Part shown: positions 30,723-38,731 of the stretch, in pieces | Layout of the letters: every line of letters begins with the position of its first letter | Numbering within the stretch: position 1 is the first letter of the stretch | Assembly: GCF_002817655.1 (NCBI RefSeq) | Contig: NZ_NWQK01000001.1 | Location: 434,001-498,000 of the forward strand | Reading direction: 5' to 3' | Length of the DNA: 64,000 nucleotides | From: Candidatus Chlamydia corallus | Lineage (GTDB): Bacteria; Chlamydiota; Chlamydiia; Chlamydiales; Chlamydiaceae | The notes under the pieces: model-generated | The model's input: the letters and a program-made list of their open reading frames with translations, nothing else | Told to the model about the DNA's origin: nothing | Database searches by the model: none | Position numbers and translations under genes: made by a program

Positions 30723-32699
30723 GTGTTTTCTCGTTTGTTTTCTACATCATTTTCTGCGGAAATGTTAAATACATTCTTTGAATCAGGAATGACCGAGGAT
30801 ACAAGTCCTCTCTTGTCGGAACAAAATCGTAAATTGAGTCATAATCTTGCTTTAAAATCTGCGTATCTATCTTTAGGGACCTATTTGGTTGCGCTTTTAA
30901 GTTACTGGCTGCACGCAGGGAATCTTTCCAACTTATTTGTAGTGTTTACATTTTTTCTTGCTGGTACCCCTGCTCTAATTAAGTCATTGGATAACATATG
31001 CCAAAAGATAGTAAACATTGATATTCTGATGACATCAGCAGCCTTTGGTTCTATTTTTATTGGAGGAGCTCTAGAAGGAGCTTTGCTTCTTGTATTGTTT
31101 GCGATTTCAGAAGCATTGGGACAAATGGTATCGGGAAAAGCGAAAAGCACTTTAGTCTCTTTGAAGCAACTAGCTCCTACTACAGGCTGGCTTGTCTTAG
31201 AAGATGGCAATTTACAAAAAGTCCCTATTAGCAAAGTTGAGGTTGGAAACATTCTACGGATTAAAAGTGGTGAGGTTGTGCCTTTGGACGGAGAAGTTCT
31301 CCATGGATCTTCTTCTATCAACCTCATGCATCTTACTGGAGAGAAAGTGCCTAAAGCTTGTTATCCAGGATCTATTGTTCCTGCGGGAGCACATAATATA
31401 GAAGGAAGTTTCGATCTTTGTGTATTACGTACGGGATCAGACTCTACCATTGCCCATATTATCAATTTAGTCATTCAAGCACAAAACTCTAAACCTAGAT
31501 TGCAACAACGCTTAGACAAGTATTCTTCAGTATATGCACTCTCTATTTTTGCAATTGCGATTGCAATTGCGCTCCTTGTTCCTTTATTCACTTCCATTCC
31601 GTTTTTAGGACCGCAAAGTGCTTTTTACCGTGCACTTGCATTTCTTATTGCAGCATCTCCTTGTGCTTTGATCATTGCCATTCCTATTGCCTATTTAAGC
31701 GCTATCAATGCCTGTGCCAAACATGGGATTCTCCTGAAAGGTGGAGTGATTTTAGATCGCCTAGTTTCTTGTAATTCTATAGTGATGGATAAAACAGGGA
31801 CGTTAACAACTGGCGAGCTTACCTGTATAGGTTGCGACTACTTCGGTCCTAAAAATGATCACTTTTTCCCATCAGTATTAGCTTTAGAGCAGTCTTCATC
31901 TCATCCGATTGCTGAGGCTATTGTCACTTATTTGACGGAACAAAAAGTATCCTCGCTTCCTGCAGATCGGTATCTTACTGTTCCTGGAGAAGGAGTTCGT
32001 GGTTATTTCAACGAACAAGAAGCTTTTGTAGGTCGAGTAGAAACAGGACTCGGGAAGGTACCTTCTGAGTATCTTGAAGAGATCGAAGAGAAAATTTATC
32101 AAGCTAAGCAACAGGGTGAAATTTGTTCTCTAGCATATGTTGGAAAGAGTTTTGCTTTATTTTATTTCCGAGATATGCCCCGCCCTCGAGCTGCAGAGAT
32201 CATCCAAGATCTTAAAGATTTAGGATATCCAGTAACCATGCTCACTGGTGATCATAAAGTCAGTGCTGAAAACACGGCGCAAATTTTAAAAATTTCTGAG
32301 GTATTTTCCGATCTCACCCCCGATGACAAGTTAAAGAAAATACGAGAGCTTGCGATGCAACGCCAAATTATGATGGTCGGTGACGGGATTAACGATGCTC
32401 CTGCTTTAGCACAGGCGACTGTAGGCATTGCCATGGGCGAAGCAGGAAGTGCTACAGCGATAGAAGCCGCAGACATTGTTCTCCTTCATGACTCTCTTTC
32501 TTCTCTTCCCTGGATCATTCAAAAAGCAAAGCAAACAAAAAAAGTTGTTTCACAAAATCTTGCACTAGCTCTTGGTATTATTCTTTTAGTCTCCTGGCCA
32601 GCATCGTTAGGGATTATTCCTCTATGGCTTGCGGTAATTCTTCATGAGGGAAGTACTGTGATTGTTGGATTAAATGCTCTCCGTTTATTGAAAAGTTAG
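30723..32699 (+). CDS. P1B-type metal-transporting ATPase
   Basis: A 658-residue heavy-metal P-type ATPase. The phosphorylation motif DKTGTLT starts at ~D356, with the HP motif (SSHPIAEAI) and hinge GDGINDAPALA behind it. The membrane metal site is SPC at 312-314, not CPC, and the last helix has HEGST at 641-645; these are features of subclass P1B-4 (Co2+/Fe2+ exporters) rather than the Zn/Cd class this gene is often named for. No N-terminal metal-binding CxxC is present. I use the GTG at 30723 (AGG seven bases upstream) because a longer frame runs 64 bases into the preceding gene. It ends overlapping the converging rodA by four bases. Confidence 0.88.
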   Translation: MFSRLFSTSFSAEMLNTFFESGMTEDTSPLLSEQNRKLSHNLALKSAYLSLGTYLVALLSYWLHAGNLSNLFVVFTFFLAGTPALIKSLDNICQKIVNIDILMTSAAFGSIFIGGALEGALLLVLFAISEALGQMVSGKAKSTLVSLKQLAPTTGWLVLEDGNLQKVPISKVEVGNILRIKSGEVVPLDGEVLHGSSSINLMHLTGEKVPKACYPGSIVPAGAHNIEGSFDLCVLRTGSDSTIAHIINLVIQAQNSKPRLQQRLDKYSSVYALSIFAIAIAIALLVPLFTSIPFLGPQSAFYRALAFLIAASPCALIIAIPIAYLSAINACAKHGILLKGGVILDRLVSCNSIVMDKTGTLTTGELTCIGCDYFGPKNDHFFPSVLALEQSSSHPIAEAIVTYLTEQKVSSLPADRYLTVPGEGVRGYFNEQEAFVGRVETGLGKVPSEYLEEIEEKIYQAKQQGEICSLAYVGKSFALFYFRDMPRPRAAEIIQDLKDLGYPVTMLTGDHKVSAENTAQILKISEVFSDLTPDDKLKKIRELAMQRQIMMVGDGINDAPALAQATVGIAMGEAGSATAIEAADIVLLHDSLSSLPWIIQKAKQTKKVVSQNLALALGIILLVSWPASLGIIPLWLAVILHEGSTVIVGLNALRLLKS

Positions 32700-33835
32700 T
32701 ACTTAGCAAAACGGCGGCTATAAATACTTTGCAATACACCCAGCGAGGCCATTGTAGAGATTACCGAAGAGCCGCCATAAGAGATCAGGATCAAAGGGAC
32801 ACCTGTGATTGGGAGCAATCCACACATCATACTAATATTAATTAAGACGTGCATAGCCAGGTATACGGTAATGCCAGCAGCAAGTAGTTTTCCAAAGTCA
32901 TCAATAGCTACTGCAACGGTTCGACAGCCAAAACATATAAGGCAATAGAATAGCCCGAGGGTAAAGAGCAATCCCAGGAGCCCAAATTCCTCTCCCAAAG
33001 CAGAAAATACCGAGTCTGTGTAACCATAGGGTAGCCATCCACGACCTGCGAACTCTCCTGTTTTCCATCCACGGCCTTTAATCCCTCCAAGTCCTATAGA
33101 AATGAGGGAGGCGCGTTGGTGATGATTTGATGGGCTAAGTCTCTCGTATTGATATTCCTTAATAACTTTCAGAGCATAGGGTTTGATTTTCTCATGTGAG
33201 ACCATTCCCGAGAAAATCAACAACGAGCCTATAATCCCGATCGCAGCGAGGACTGTACAAAATTTTACTAGTAACGAATGGACATTACTTAAATAGAAAA
33301 TTGTCAATGTAACAGGGCATAACACTAACGCTGTTCCTAAATCGGGTTCTTTTAAAATTAGAAAAAAGGGAAGTGCTACAACTAAGCAAGTAAGAAATGC
33401 TGTTGTTTTCGATGTAATATCTGCTTTTCTAGACTCTAAGATATAGCTAAGCATTATAACAACGATAAGTTTTCCATATTCTGAGGGCTGTACACTCAGA
33501 TGGATGAAGGGAATGCGATACCATCTATGGACATTTTGGACTGAGGGGACAAAAAAAAGGCCCACAAGAGCACAAATCATCAAAAAGTAGAGTAACCATG
33601 CCCATCGTTTAAACAGGTGGTAGTCGAAATAGGCACAGATAAAAAAAACTATCCATCCTAGAGCGAAGTGCCTGAGCTGCATGATACTTTTATTTGTCAA
33701 GAGACCTTTAGATGAGGTAACCAACATAGCTGTAGGATCCATCGAAGAGATCACCACGACACTTAATAGCATTAAGGCAAGTACGACAAGAAAAACCCAA
33801 GCATTTACATACCGAAAATATTTATGATGTCTCAT
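32696..33835 (-). CDS. rodA: Rod-shape SEDS protein RodA (peptidoglycan polymerase)
   Basis: A 379-residue membrane protein of the SEDS family with about ten spans. The conserved LKEPDLGTALV segment is near residue 155, PYGYTDSVFSALGEEFG near residue 270 and the GVPLILISYGGSS block near residue 350; these mark RodA/FtsW glycosyltransferases. It would polymerise lipid II with a class B PBP. Chlamydiae lack FtsZ and rely on MreB, so RodA is an important division candidate. The ATG has no evident Shine-Dalgarno element. It is divergent from birA by 40 bases. Confidence 0.92.
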   Translation of the reverse strand: MRHHKYFRYVNAWVFLVVLALMLLSVVVISSMDPTAMLVTSSKGLLTNKSIMQLRHFALGWIVFFICAYFDYHLFKRWAWLLYFLMICALVGLFFVPSVQNVHRWYRIPFIHLSVQPSEYGKLIVVIMLSYILESRKADITSKTTAFLTCLVVALPFFLILKEPDLGTALVLCPVTLTIFYLSNVHSLLVKFCTVLAAIGIIGSLLIFSGMVSHEKIKPYALKVIKEYQYERLSPSNHHQRASLISIGLGGIKGRGWKTGEFAGRGWLPYGYTDSVFSALGEEFGLLGLLFTLGLFYCLICFGCRTVAVAIDDFGKLLAAGITVYLAMHVLINISMMCGLLPITGVPLILISYGGSSVISTMASLGVLQSIYSRRFAKY

Positions 33836-33875
33836 AATCGTATTACTATTGAGCCGAACTGCAAGTTTCTAGAAT

Positions 33876-34454
33876 ATGAAAGTTATTTATTACGAAATAG
33901 AAAAAATTCCCTCCACAAACACAATGGCAACATCGTACATGCATTTGTGGAATCCTTATGCATTAACTGTAATTTCCACAAAATGTCAAACTGCTGGGAA
34001 AGGAAAGTTTGGCAGGAGTTGGAAGTCTTCAAATGGAGATCTCCTCAACACCTTCTGCTTTTTTATTACAGACTTGGAGATCGATGTTTCTCGTCTCTTT
34101 CGCTTAGGGACAGAAGCTGTTGTTGCCTTATGTGAAGAATTAGGAATTACAGAAGCAAAGATAAAATGGCCAAACGATGTACTCATTCGGGAAGAAAAAC
34201 TCTGTGGAGTTCTTCCAGAAACTCTTCCAGTAGAAGGACTTCTTGGTGTTGTTCTTGGCATCGGCATCAATGCCAACACTACTAAAAAACTTTTAGAAGA
34301 TGTGGGCCAACCTGCGACATCTCTTCAAGAAGTTCTTGGCCATCCTATAGACCTAGAGGTTGCCAGAGAGCTTCTGATACAGCACGTACTATGTGTTCTG
34401 AATCAGAATCTTGCAGATAGTTTAGCTACTAAATTGAATAGAGGGGAGATCTAA
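33876..34454 (+). CDS. birA: Biotin--protein ligase BirA (catalytic type, no repressor domain)
   Basis: A 192-residue enzyme that links biotin to the acetyl-CoA carboxylase carrier protein. It begins directly with the catalytic domain (IPSTNT), then the biotinyl-AMP loop GKGKFGRSWKSSNGDL near residue 42, KWPNDV near residue 98 and GIGINAN near residue 128. There is no N-terminal helix-turn-helix, so it is a monofunctional ligase unable to act as the biotin repressor. Its last 33 bases overlap the end of the next gene on the opposite strand. Confidence 0.9.
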   Translation: MKVIYYEIEKIPSTNTMATSYMHLWNPYALTVISTKCQTAGKGKFGRSWKSSNGDLLNTFCFFITDLEIDVSRLFRLGTEAVVALCEELGITEAKIKWPNDVLIREEKLCGVLPETLPVEGLLGVVLGIGINANTTKKLLEDVGQPATSLQEVLGHPIDLEVARELLIQHVLCVLNQNLADSLATKLNRGEI

Positions 34455-34949
34455 AAAGCCGAAGAGCCATGAGACGATTCTCAAAGATATTTGCTGTCGC
34501 AACTTGAGATACTTTTCCGCAGCTTCTTCATAAGCAGGGATTTGAAAATCAAATAGATTTTTACTTGCCCAAAAATTTTCAATATAGAAGATGGCTCGAT
34601 CTTTCTCTACGATATTCTCTATGGACTCCAGGTATACCTTAACTCTTTCAGAAAGAAGCTTCTCCATTTCTTTCAATGTGGGCATAATATCGTAGGCATT
34701 TTTAAGGAACGAACGCCAAGACATCCGATCACACTGTGATAGAAAGTCTATTTCCTGTTGAGATTGAGCATCTTCTTCTCCTAAAAGTTGAGCGAGAGCA
34801 AGTAAGGCATGACGCTTTTCCAAAGCATGTGCCGTCAATAACTTCCAAGAAAATACAACGCTTTTTACTGAATAGTAGAGTTGGCAATAGGCACCCAAAC
34901 AGACGCCAAGAAATATACTGCCAGCTATCACATAGAAAACACATCCCAT
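34422..34949 (-). CDS. Small membrane-anchored protein of unknown function
   Basis: A 175-residue protein with one strong hydrophobic segment at residues ~4-30 and an otherwise helical, charged body likely to form coiled-coil or bundled helices. There is no recognisable domain. It is encoded 40 bases downstream of the pseudouridine synthase on the same strand. Its final 33 bases overlap birA antisense. No Shine-Dalgarno site is apparent. The position matches a conserved chlamydial hypothetical gene, which supports it being real. Confidence 0.7.
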   Translation of the reverse strand: MGCVFYVIAGSIFLGVCLGAYCQLYYSVKSVVFSWKLLTAHALEKRHALLALAQLLGEEDAQSQQEIDFLSQCDRMSWRSFLKNAYDIMPTLKEMEKLLSERVKVYLESIENIVEKDRAIFYIENFWASKNLFDFQIPAYEEAAEKYLKLRQQISLRIVSWLFGFLDLPSIQFSS

Positions 34950-34989
34950 AGGATTTTATCTATTGCAGGTTCGTATATAAAAAAACAAG

Positions 34990-35697
34990 TTAGGCAGATA
35001 ATTGCATATAGGTACCAAGTTCAGCATCCGTAAGCTCCCGATACTCACCGTAGCCCAAGCCTCCTAAGACTAGGCTGCCGATACGTATACGCTTTAGCTC
35101 TAAAATAGGCAGCCCTACAGCCTCAGCAAACAAACGTATCTCGTGTTTTTTCCCTTCACGGACAACGATCTTTAATGTCCCCCGACGAATTTTGGTGACA
35201 GAGACGGGACGAATATGCTTTCCATCTATGACAGTCCCTTCCATGAATTTTTCTAAATCTTTTGCGGAGACATCTCGGCTAACTTTTAAGAGATACTCTT
35301 TAGTAATTCCTGAAGAGGGATGAATGATTTTATTTGCAAATTCTCCGTCATTGGTGACTAAGATTAACCCCGAAGTCTCTTTATCCAAACGTCCTACAGT
35401 AAACACCCGGTAGGGAAGATGTGCAAAGAGGTCGATCACTAACTTGGTACCTGGGAATTTCTTCTCAGAGGAACAAAGGTACCCTATAGCTTTATGAACC
35501 ATGAAGTATACTTTCTTAGTAAGATGAACGTGAGTCCCTGAAACCTTGATTGTATCTTGAGGATCTACAAGAACAAAGGGCCCCTCAGCAATACGACCAT
35601 TTACAGTTACTGATCCAGAAAAAATAATTTCATCACACTTTCTTCGAGAAGCAACTCCTGCAGAAGCTAAAAATTTATTGAGACGAACTTTTGTCAT
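34990..35697 (-). CDS. rRNA pseudouridine synthase, RsuA/RluB family
   Basis: A 235-residue enzyme with an N-terminal S4 RNA-binding domain (RLNKFLASAGVASRRKCDE) and the catalytic motif GRLDKETSGLILVTNDG, whose aspartate is the nucleophile. The family makes pseudouridine in 16S or 23S rRNA; RluB-like (23S helix 89) is the likeliest, but the target is not certain. I start at the ATG at 35697 (MTKVRLNKFLA), since the S4 domain begins immediately; a 14-residue upstream extension is open but lacks similarity. Confidence 0.9.
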   Translation of the reverse strand: MTKVRLNKFLASAGVASRRKCDEIIFSGSVTVNGRIAEGPFVLVDPQDTIKVSGTHVHLTKKVYFMVHKAIGYLCSSEKKFPGTKLVIDLFAHLPYRVFTVGRLDKETSGLILVTNDGEFANKIIHPSSGITKEYLLKVSRDVSAKDLEKFMEGTVIDGKHIRPVSVTKIRRGTLKIVVREGKKHEIRLFAEAVGLPILELKRIRIGSLVLGGLGYGEYRELTDAELGTYMQLSA

Positions 35698-35852
35698 ACT
35701 TACCCCATACAACGCACCTATTGTGCCTAAGCAAGGCAATACTGGTCTACTGTTCTTTGCATAAAAAAATTTTTATACTTTTATGATTTCTGCTAGACAA
35801 AAGTTGTTTTCTGCTTATGCTTAGCCTCTCACTCCATATTCTATAGGAACGT

Positions 35853-36539
35853 ATGACTCTTCTTATTTTATTACGTCATGGACAATCTGTTTGGAATGCA
35901 AAAAATTTATTTTCTGGATGGGTAGATATTCCCCTAAGTCAGCAAGGCATCGAAGAAGCCTTTTCTGCAGGAAGAGCTATTCAAAATTTGCCCATAGATT
36001 GCATCTTTACATCTACTTTAGTGCGTAGCCTCATGACGGCCCTACTCGCTGTAACAAACCATCACTCTGGGAAAATCCCCTATATTGTTCATGAAGATCC
36101 ACAAGCAAAAGAGATGTCCAAGATTTACAGTGTGGAAGAAGAGAAAAACATGATTCCTCTGTATCGATCTAGTGCTCTCAATGAAAGAATGTATGGCCAA
36201 CTGCAAGGAAAAAATAAAAAACAAACAGCAGAACAGTTTGGAGAAGAGCAAGTCAAGCTTTGGAGACGCAGCTATAAAACAGCTCCTCCTCAAGGAGAAA
36301 GCCTTTACGATACCAAACAAAGAACTTTGCCCTATTTTGAAGAAAATATCCTGCCTCAACTACAGAATTCAAAAAATGTTTTTGTTTCCGCGCATGGAAA
36401 TTCCTTACGTTCTTTGATTATGGATATAGAAAAATTAAGTGAAGAAGAGGTACTCTCTTTAGAATTGCCGACGGGAAAACCAGTTGTGTATCAATGGAAA
36501 AACCACAAACTCGAAAAACATCCAGAATTTTTTGGTTAA
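35853..36539 (+). CDS. gpmA: 2,3-bisphosphoglycerate-dependent phosphoglycerate mutase
   Basis: A glycolytic enzyme interconverting 3- and 2-phosphoglycerate. The 228-residue protein has the phosphohistidine motif LLRHGQSVWN at residues 5-14, then NLFSGWVDIPLS, LNERMYGQLQGKNK and the second histidine in FVSAHGNSLRSL, all typical of dPGM. AGGAA precedes the ATG. Its 3' end overlaps the NifS-like gene by 46 bases in another frame, a long overlap suggesting coupled translation of gpmA with the NifS/NifU-like pair. Confidence 0.95.
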   Translation: MTLLILLRHGQSVWNAKNLFSGWVDIPLSQQGIEEAFSAGRAIQNLPIDCIFTSTLVRSLMTALLAVTNHHSGKIPYIVHEDPQAKEMSKIYSVEEEKNMIPLYRSSALNERMYGQLQGKNKKQTAEQFGEEQVKLWRRSYKTAPPQGESLYDTKQRTLPYFEENILPQLQNSKNVFVSAHGNSLRSLIMDIEKLSEEEVLSLELPTGKPVVYQWKNHKLEKHPEFFG

Positions 36540-37648
36540 ATAACCAATTAGCAATCCCTCCGTCTGAACGAGTCAAAGAAAATTATGCCTTGCACTCAGA
36601 CCTATTTTCTCTACCCCCTTCCTCAGCTTTAAAATTAATCGAGAAAGCAGAAGAGAGTGTCCGAAAATTGGTAGGATTAAAAGATTCTCATCTTTTTCAT
36701 TTTGTCCCTCACTTCCCCCATGTTGTGAATATCATTCTTGCAGCCCTTGTAGAAAATCAATCGCTTTTTCAAGGAAGAAATCACCTCATTCTCCCTTCTC
36801 ATGATCAGCAACTTTTAATCAATGGCCTGTGTCACCACCAAGGACTAGGAACTACGTATGACTGGGCAACAGTAAATCATGAGGGAAGAATTGTAGAGGA
36901 ACAACTTATAGAAGCCTTAAGTCCTCGCAGTTTATTATTCTCACTATCTGCAGCTCACGGATTGACGGGGGTGATACAATCTTTAGACGCTATACTATCC
37001 TTATGCAAAGACCGTAGGATTCTCCTCCACTTGGATATTTCTGATATTTTAGGCAGGGTTGCCTTAACTCCTGAGATACTCGATGCTGATATCATTACTT
37101 TCTCTTCAGCAGCTCTTGGAGGAATGGGTTCTATAGGGGGGATCTTCATTCGTAGGTCTCTAGAGAGAATCTTCTCCTCCTGGTTTCCTTCTCACCCTTC
37201 AGCGTCTTTATGCTTCAGCTCGGTAGCGGCGATGCAAACTGCTTGTGAAGAACGTCTTTCTGCTCTTCCCCTTTTTACATTTCACACCTCGAATTTACGT
37301 AAAAAACTCGTTGAAGAGTTGCAAAAAGTCCTCCCCTCCATCCAATGGCTATTTTCAGAGGTCAATAACCGATTACCTAATGTCGTTGTTGCTGCAATTC
37401 CTGATATGCCAGCAGAAAGTATTGTCTTCCACCTCCATCAGCAAGGAATTTATCCAGCCCTAGGATACGAACGTTTCCAACCCTTAGCACAAGTTTTACA
37501 AAATTGTGGTATCTCCCCGTTCTTATGTCACAGTGCTTTGCATTTCTCCCTTACAGAAAGAAGTAAAGACCTAGAGTTTCCAATACTTGCTCGTGCATTG
37601 CATGACGGCATAAAGCACCTCACCCCTTTAGTTGGGAATCCATCATGA
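36494..37648 (+). CDS. NifS-like class V aminotransferase fold protein lacking catalytic residues
   Basis: A 384-residue protein alignable by eye with cysteine desulphurase IscS. The N-terminal FWLNNQLAIPPSERV matches IYLDNNATT...DPRV. H103 fits the PLP-stacking His and D181 the pyridine-nitrogen Asp. However, the segment where IscS has SGHKIYGPKG reads SSAALGGMGS (204-213), so the Schiff-base lysine is A207 and the preceding His is A206. The catalytic-cysteine loop (SSGSACTSA in IscS) is also replaced. It is therefore unlikely to act as a cysteine desulphurase, or perhaps to hold PLP covalently at all. Its stop overlaps the NifU-like start (ATGA). Confidence 0.8.
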   Translation: MEKPQTRKTSRIFWLNNQLAIPPSERVKENYALHSDLFSLPPSSALKLIEKAEESVRKLVGLKDSHLFHFVPHFPHVVNIILAALVENQSLFQGRNHLILPSHDQQLLINGLCHHQGLGTTYDWATVNHEGRIVEEQLIEALSPRSLLFSLSAAHGLTGVIQSLDAILSLCKDRRILLHLDISDILGRVALTPEILDADIITFSSAALGGMGSIGGIFIRRSLERIFSSWFPSHPSASLCFSSVAAMQTACEERLSALPLFTFHTSNLRKKLVEELQKVLPSIQWLFSEVNNRLPNVVVAAIPDMPAESIVFHLHQQGIYPALGYERFQPLAQVLQNCGISPFLCHSALHFSLTERSKDLEFPILARALHDGIKHLTPLVGNPS

Positions 37649-38475
37649 CCATACCCTTTGAACCGATTATTTTCTGGTCCACGCTATCAGCAAAAGTTAT
37701 GAAAAAGTTTCTTACACCACATTGTGCGGGTTCTTTTTCCGAAGAAGATGCTGAGCTTAAAGATGCTCATCTTATCATTGGGAAACAGGGGCACAGACTC
37801 ATGGGCAACTGTGTCACTTTTTATTGGCTTGTTGACAAACAGAACGGCCTTATCCTCGATGCAAAATTTCAATACTTCGGTCACCCGTATCTCATTCCTC
37901 TAGCCGAGACTGTCTGTAATCTTGTTATTGGGAAAAGCTACAGCGAAGCTTATAGGCTTACTCTTGATGATATTGATAAATCCCTACGTACACAAATGCA
38001 TCAACCCGCGCTTCCTGAAGACGGCCTCTCTTTATATCATTTTGTTATTGATGCGTTAGATACAGCTGTTGAGCAATGTCTTGAAATCCCTTTAGAAGAT
38101 GGCTCACTTCCTTTGCAAAACACTGCCCTAGATCTTGATTTCGAAGATGCTAACCCCTACAGTCAAAGTGATTGGGAGACTCTAACTCATGAACAAAAAC
38201 TCTATACTCTTCGCAATACCATACAAGAAAGAATCGGTCCTTATGTTGCTATGGATGGAGGTGAAGTGACTATAGAATCGCTCAAAGAGCTTATTGTAAC
38301 TATTGCCTATTCTGGAAATTGCTCGGCATGTCCTTCTTCATTAGGATCGACTTTAAATTCAATAGGACAGCTCCTAAGAGCTTATGTTTATCCTGAACTT
38401 CAGGTTAGGGTAAATGAATCGTCATTAGATCTTTCTACCCCTCATTACCCCCCAGGATCTCCTTTCGGGGACTAA
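37645..38475 (+). CDS. NifU-like protein with degenerate IscU domain and intact NFU-type CxxC
   Basis: A 276-residue protein with an N-terminal IscU-like fold (residues ~25-125) and a C-terminal NFU domain (residues ~195-255) carrying GNCSACPSS, the CxxC that binds a bridging Fe-S cluster. In the IscU part the three scaffold cysteine positions do not appear to be cysteine by hand alignment: the ACGDVM region reads LMGNCVT, YGCGSA reads FGHPYLI, and the third falls in LSLYHF. The NFU part could still carry or transfer clusters. The gene starts in an ATGA overlap with the NifS-like gene. Confidence 0.8.
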   Translation: MTIPFEPIIFWSTLSAKVMKKFLTPHCAGSFSEEDAELKDAHLIIGKQGHRLMGNCVTFYWLVDKQNGLILDAKFQYFGHPYLIPLAETVCNLVIGKSYSEAYRLTLDDIDKSLRTQMHQPALPEDGLSLYHFVIDALDTAVEQCLEIPLEDGSLPLQNTALDLDFEDANPYSQSDWETLTHEQKLYTLRNTIQERIGPYVAMDGGEVTIESLKELIVTIAYSGNCSACPSSLGSTLNSIGQLLRAYVYPELQVRVNESSLDLSTPHYPPGSPFGD

Positions 38476-38731
38476 AAATTCCAAATACATTTCTAAATCA
38501 GCATTTATCCTTATAAGAACTCTACTTTAAAGGATTCCTTATCAGAATTTCAAATTTAAGCTCTGACAGCCTGAAATCCTTCGAATGTGGGTATTTTGAA
38601 TTAAGGATATAAAATTTCCAGGTCCTAAATCCTAAGAGGAGATGCAATTGTCAATAATTCCTACTTTTTGATAGAGAGGAATACGATGGCAACAATGCCA
38701 TAGGTTTCGTTTATTTTTATGAAGGACTGTT
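38476..38731. other. Intergenic region before the flagellar-like operon
   Basis: About 255 bases with no gene. A 6-bp inverted repeat ATGGCA-ACAA-TGCCAT lies at 38686-38701, about 30 bases before the fliF-like start. No convincing promoter or T-tract terminator was found, although a promoter for the operon is expected here. Confidence 0.4.
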
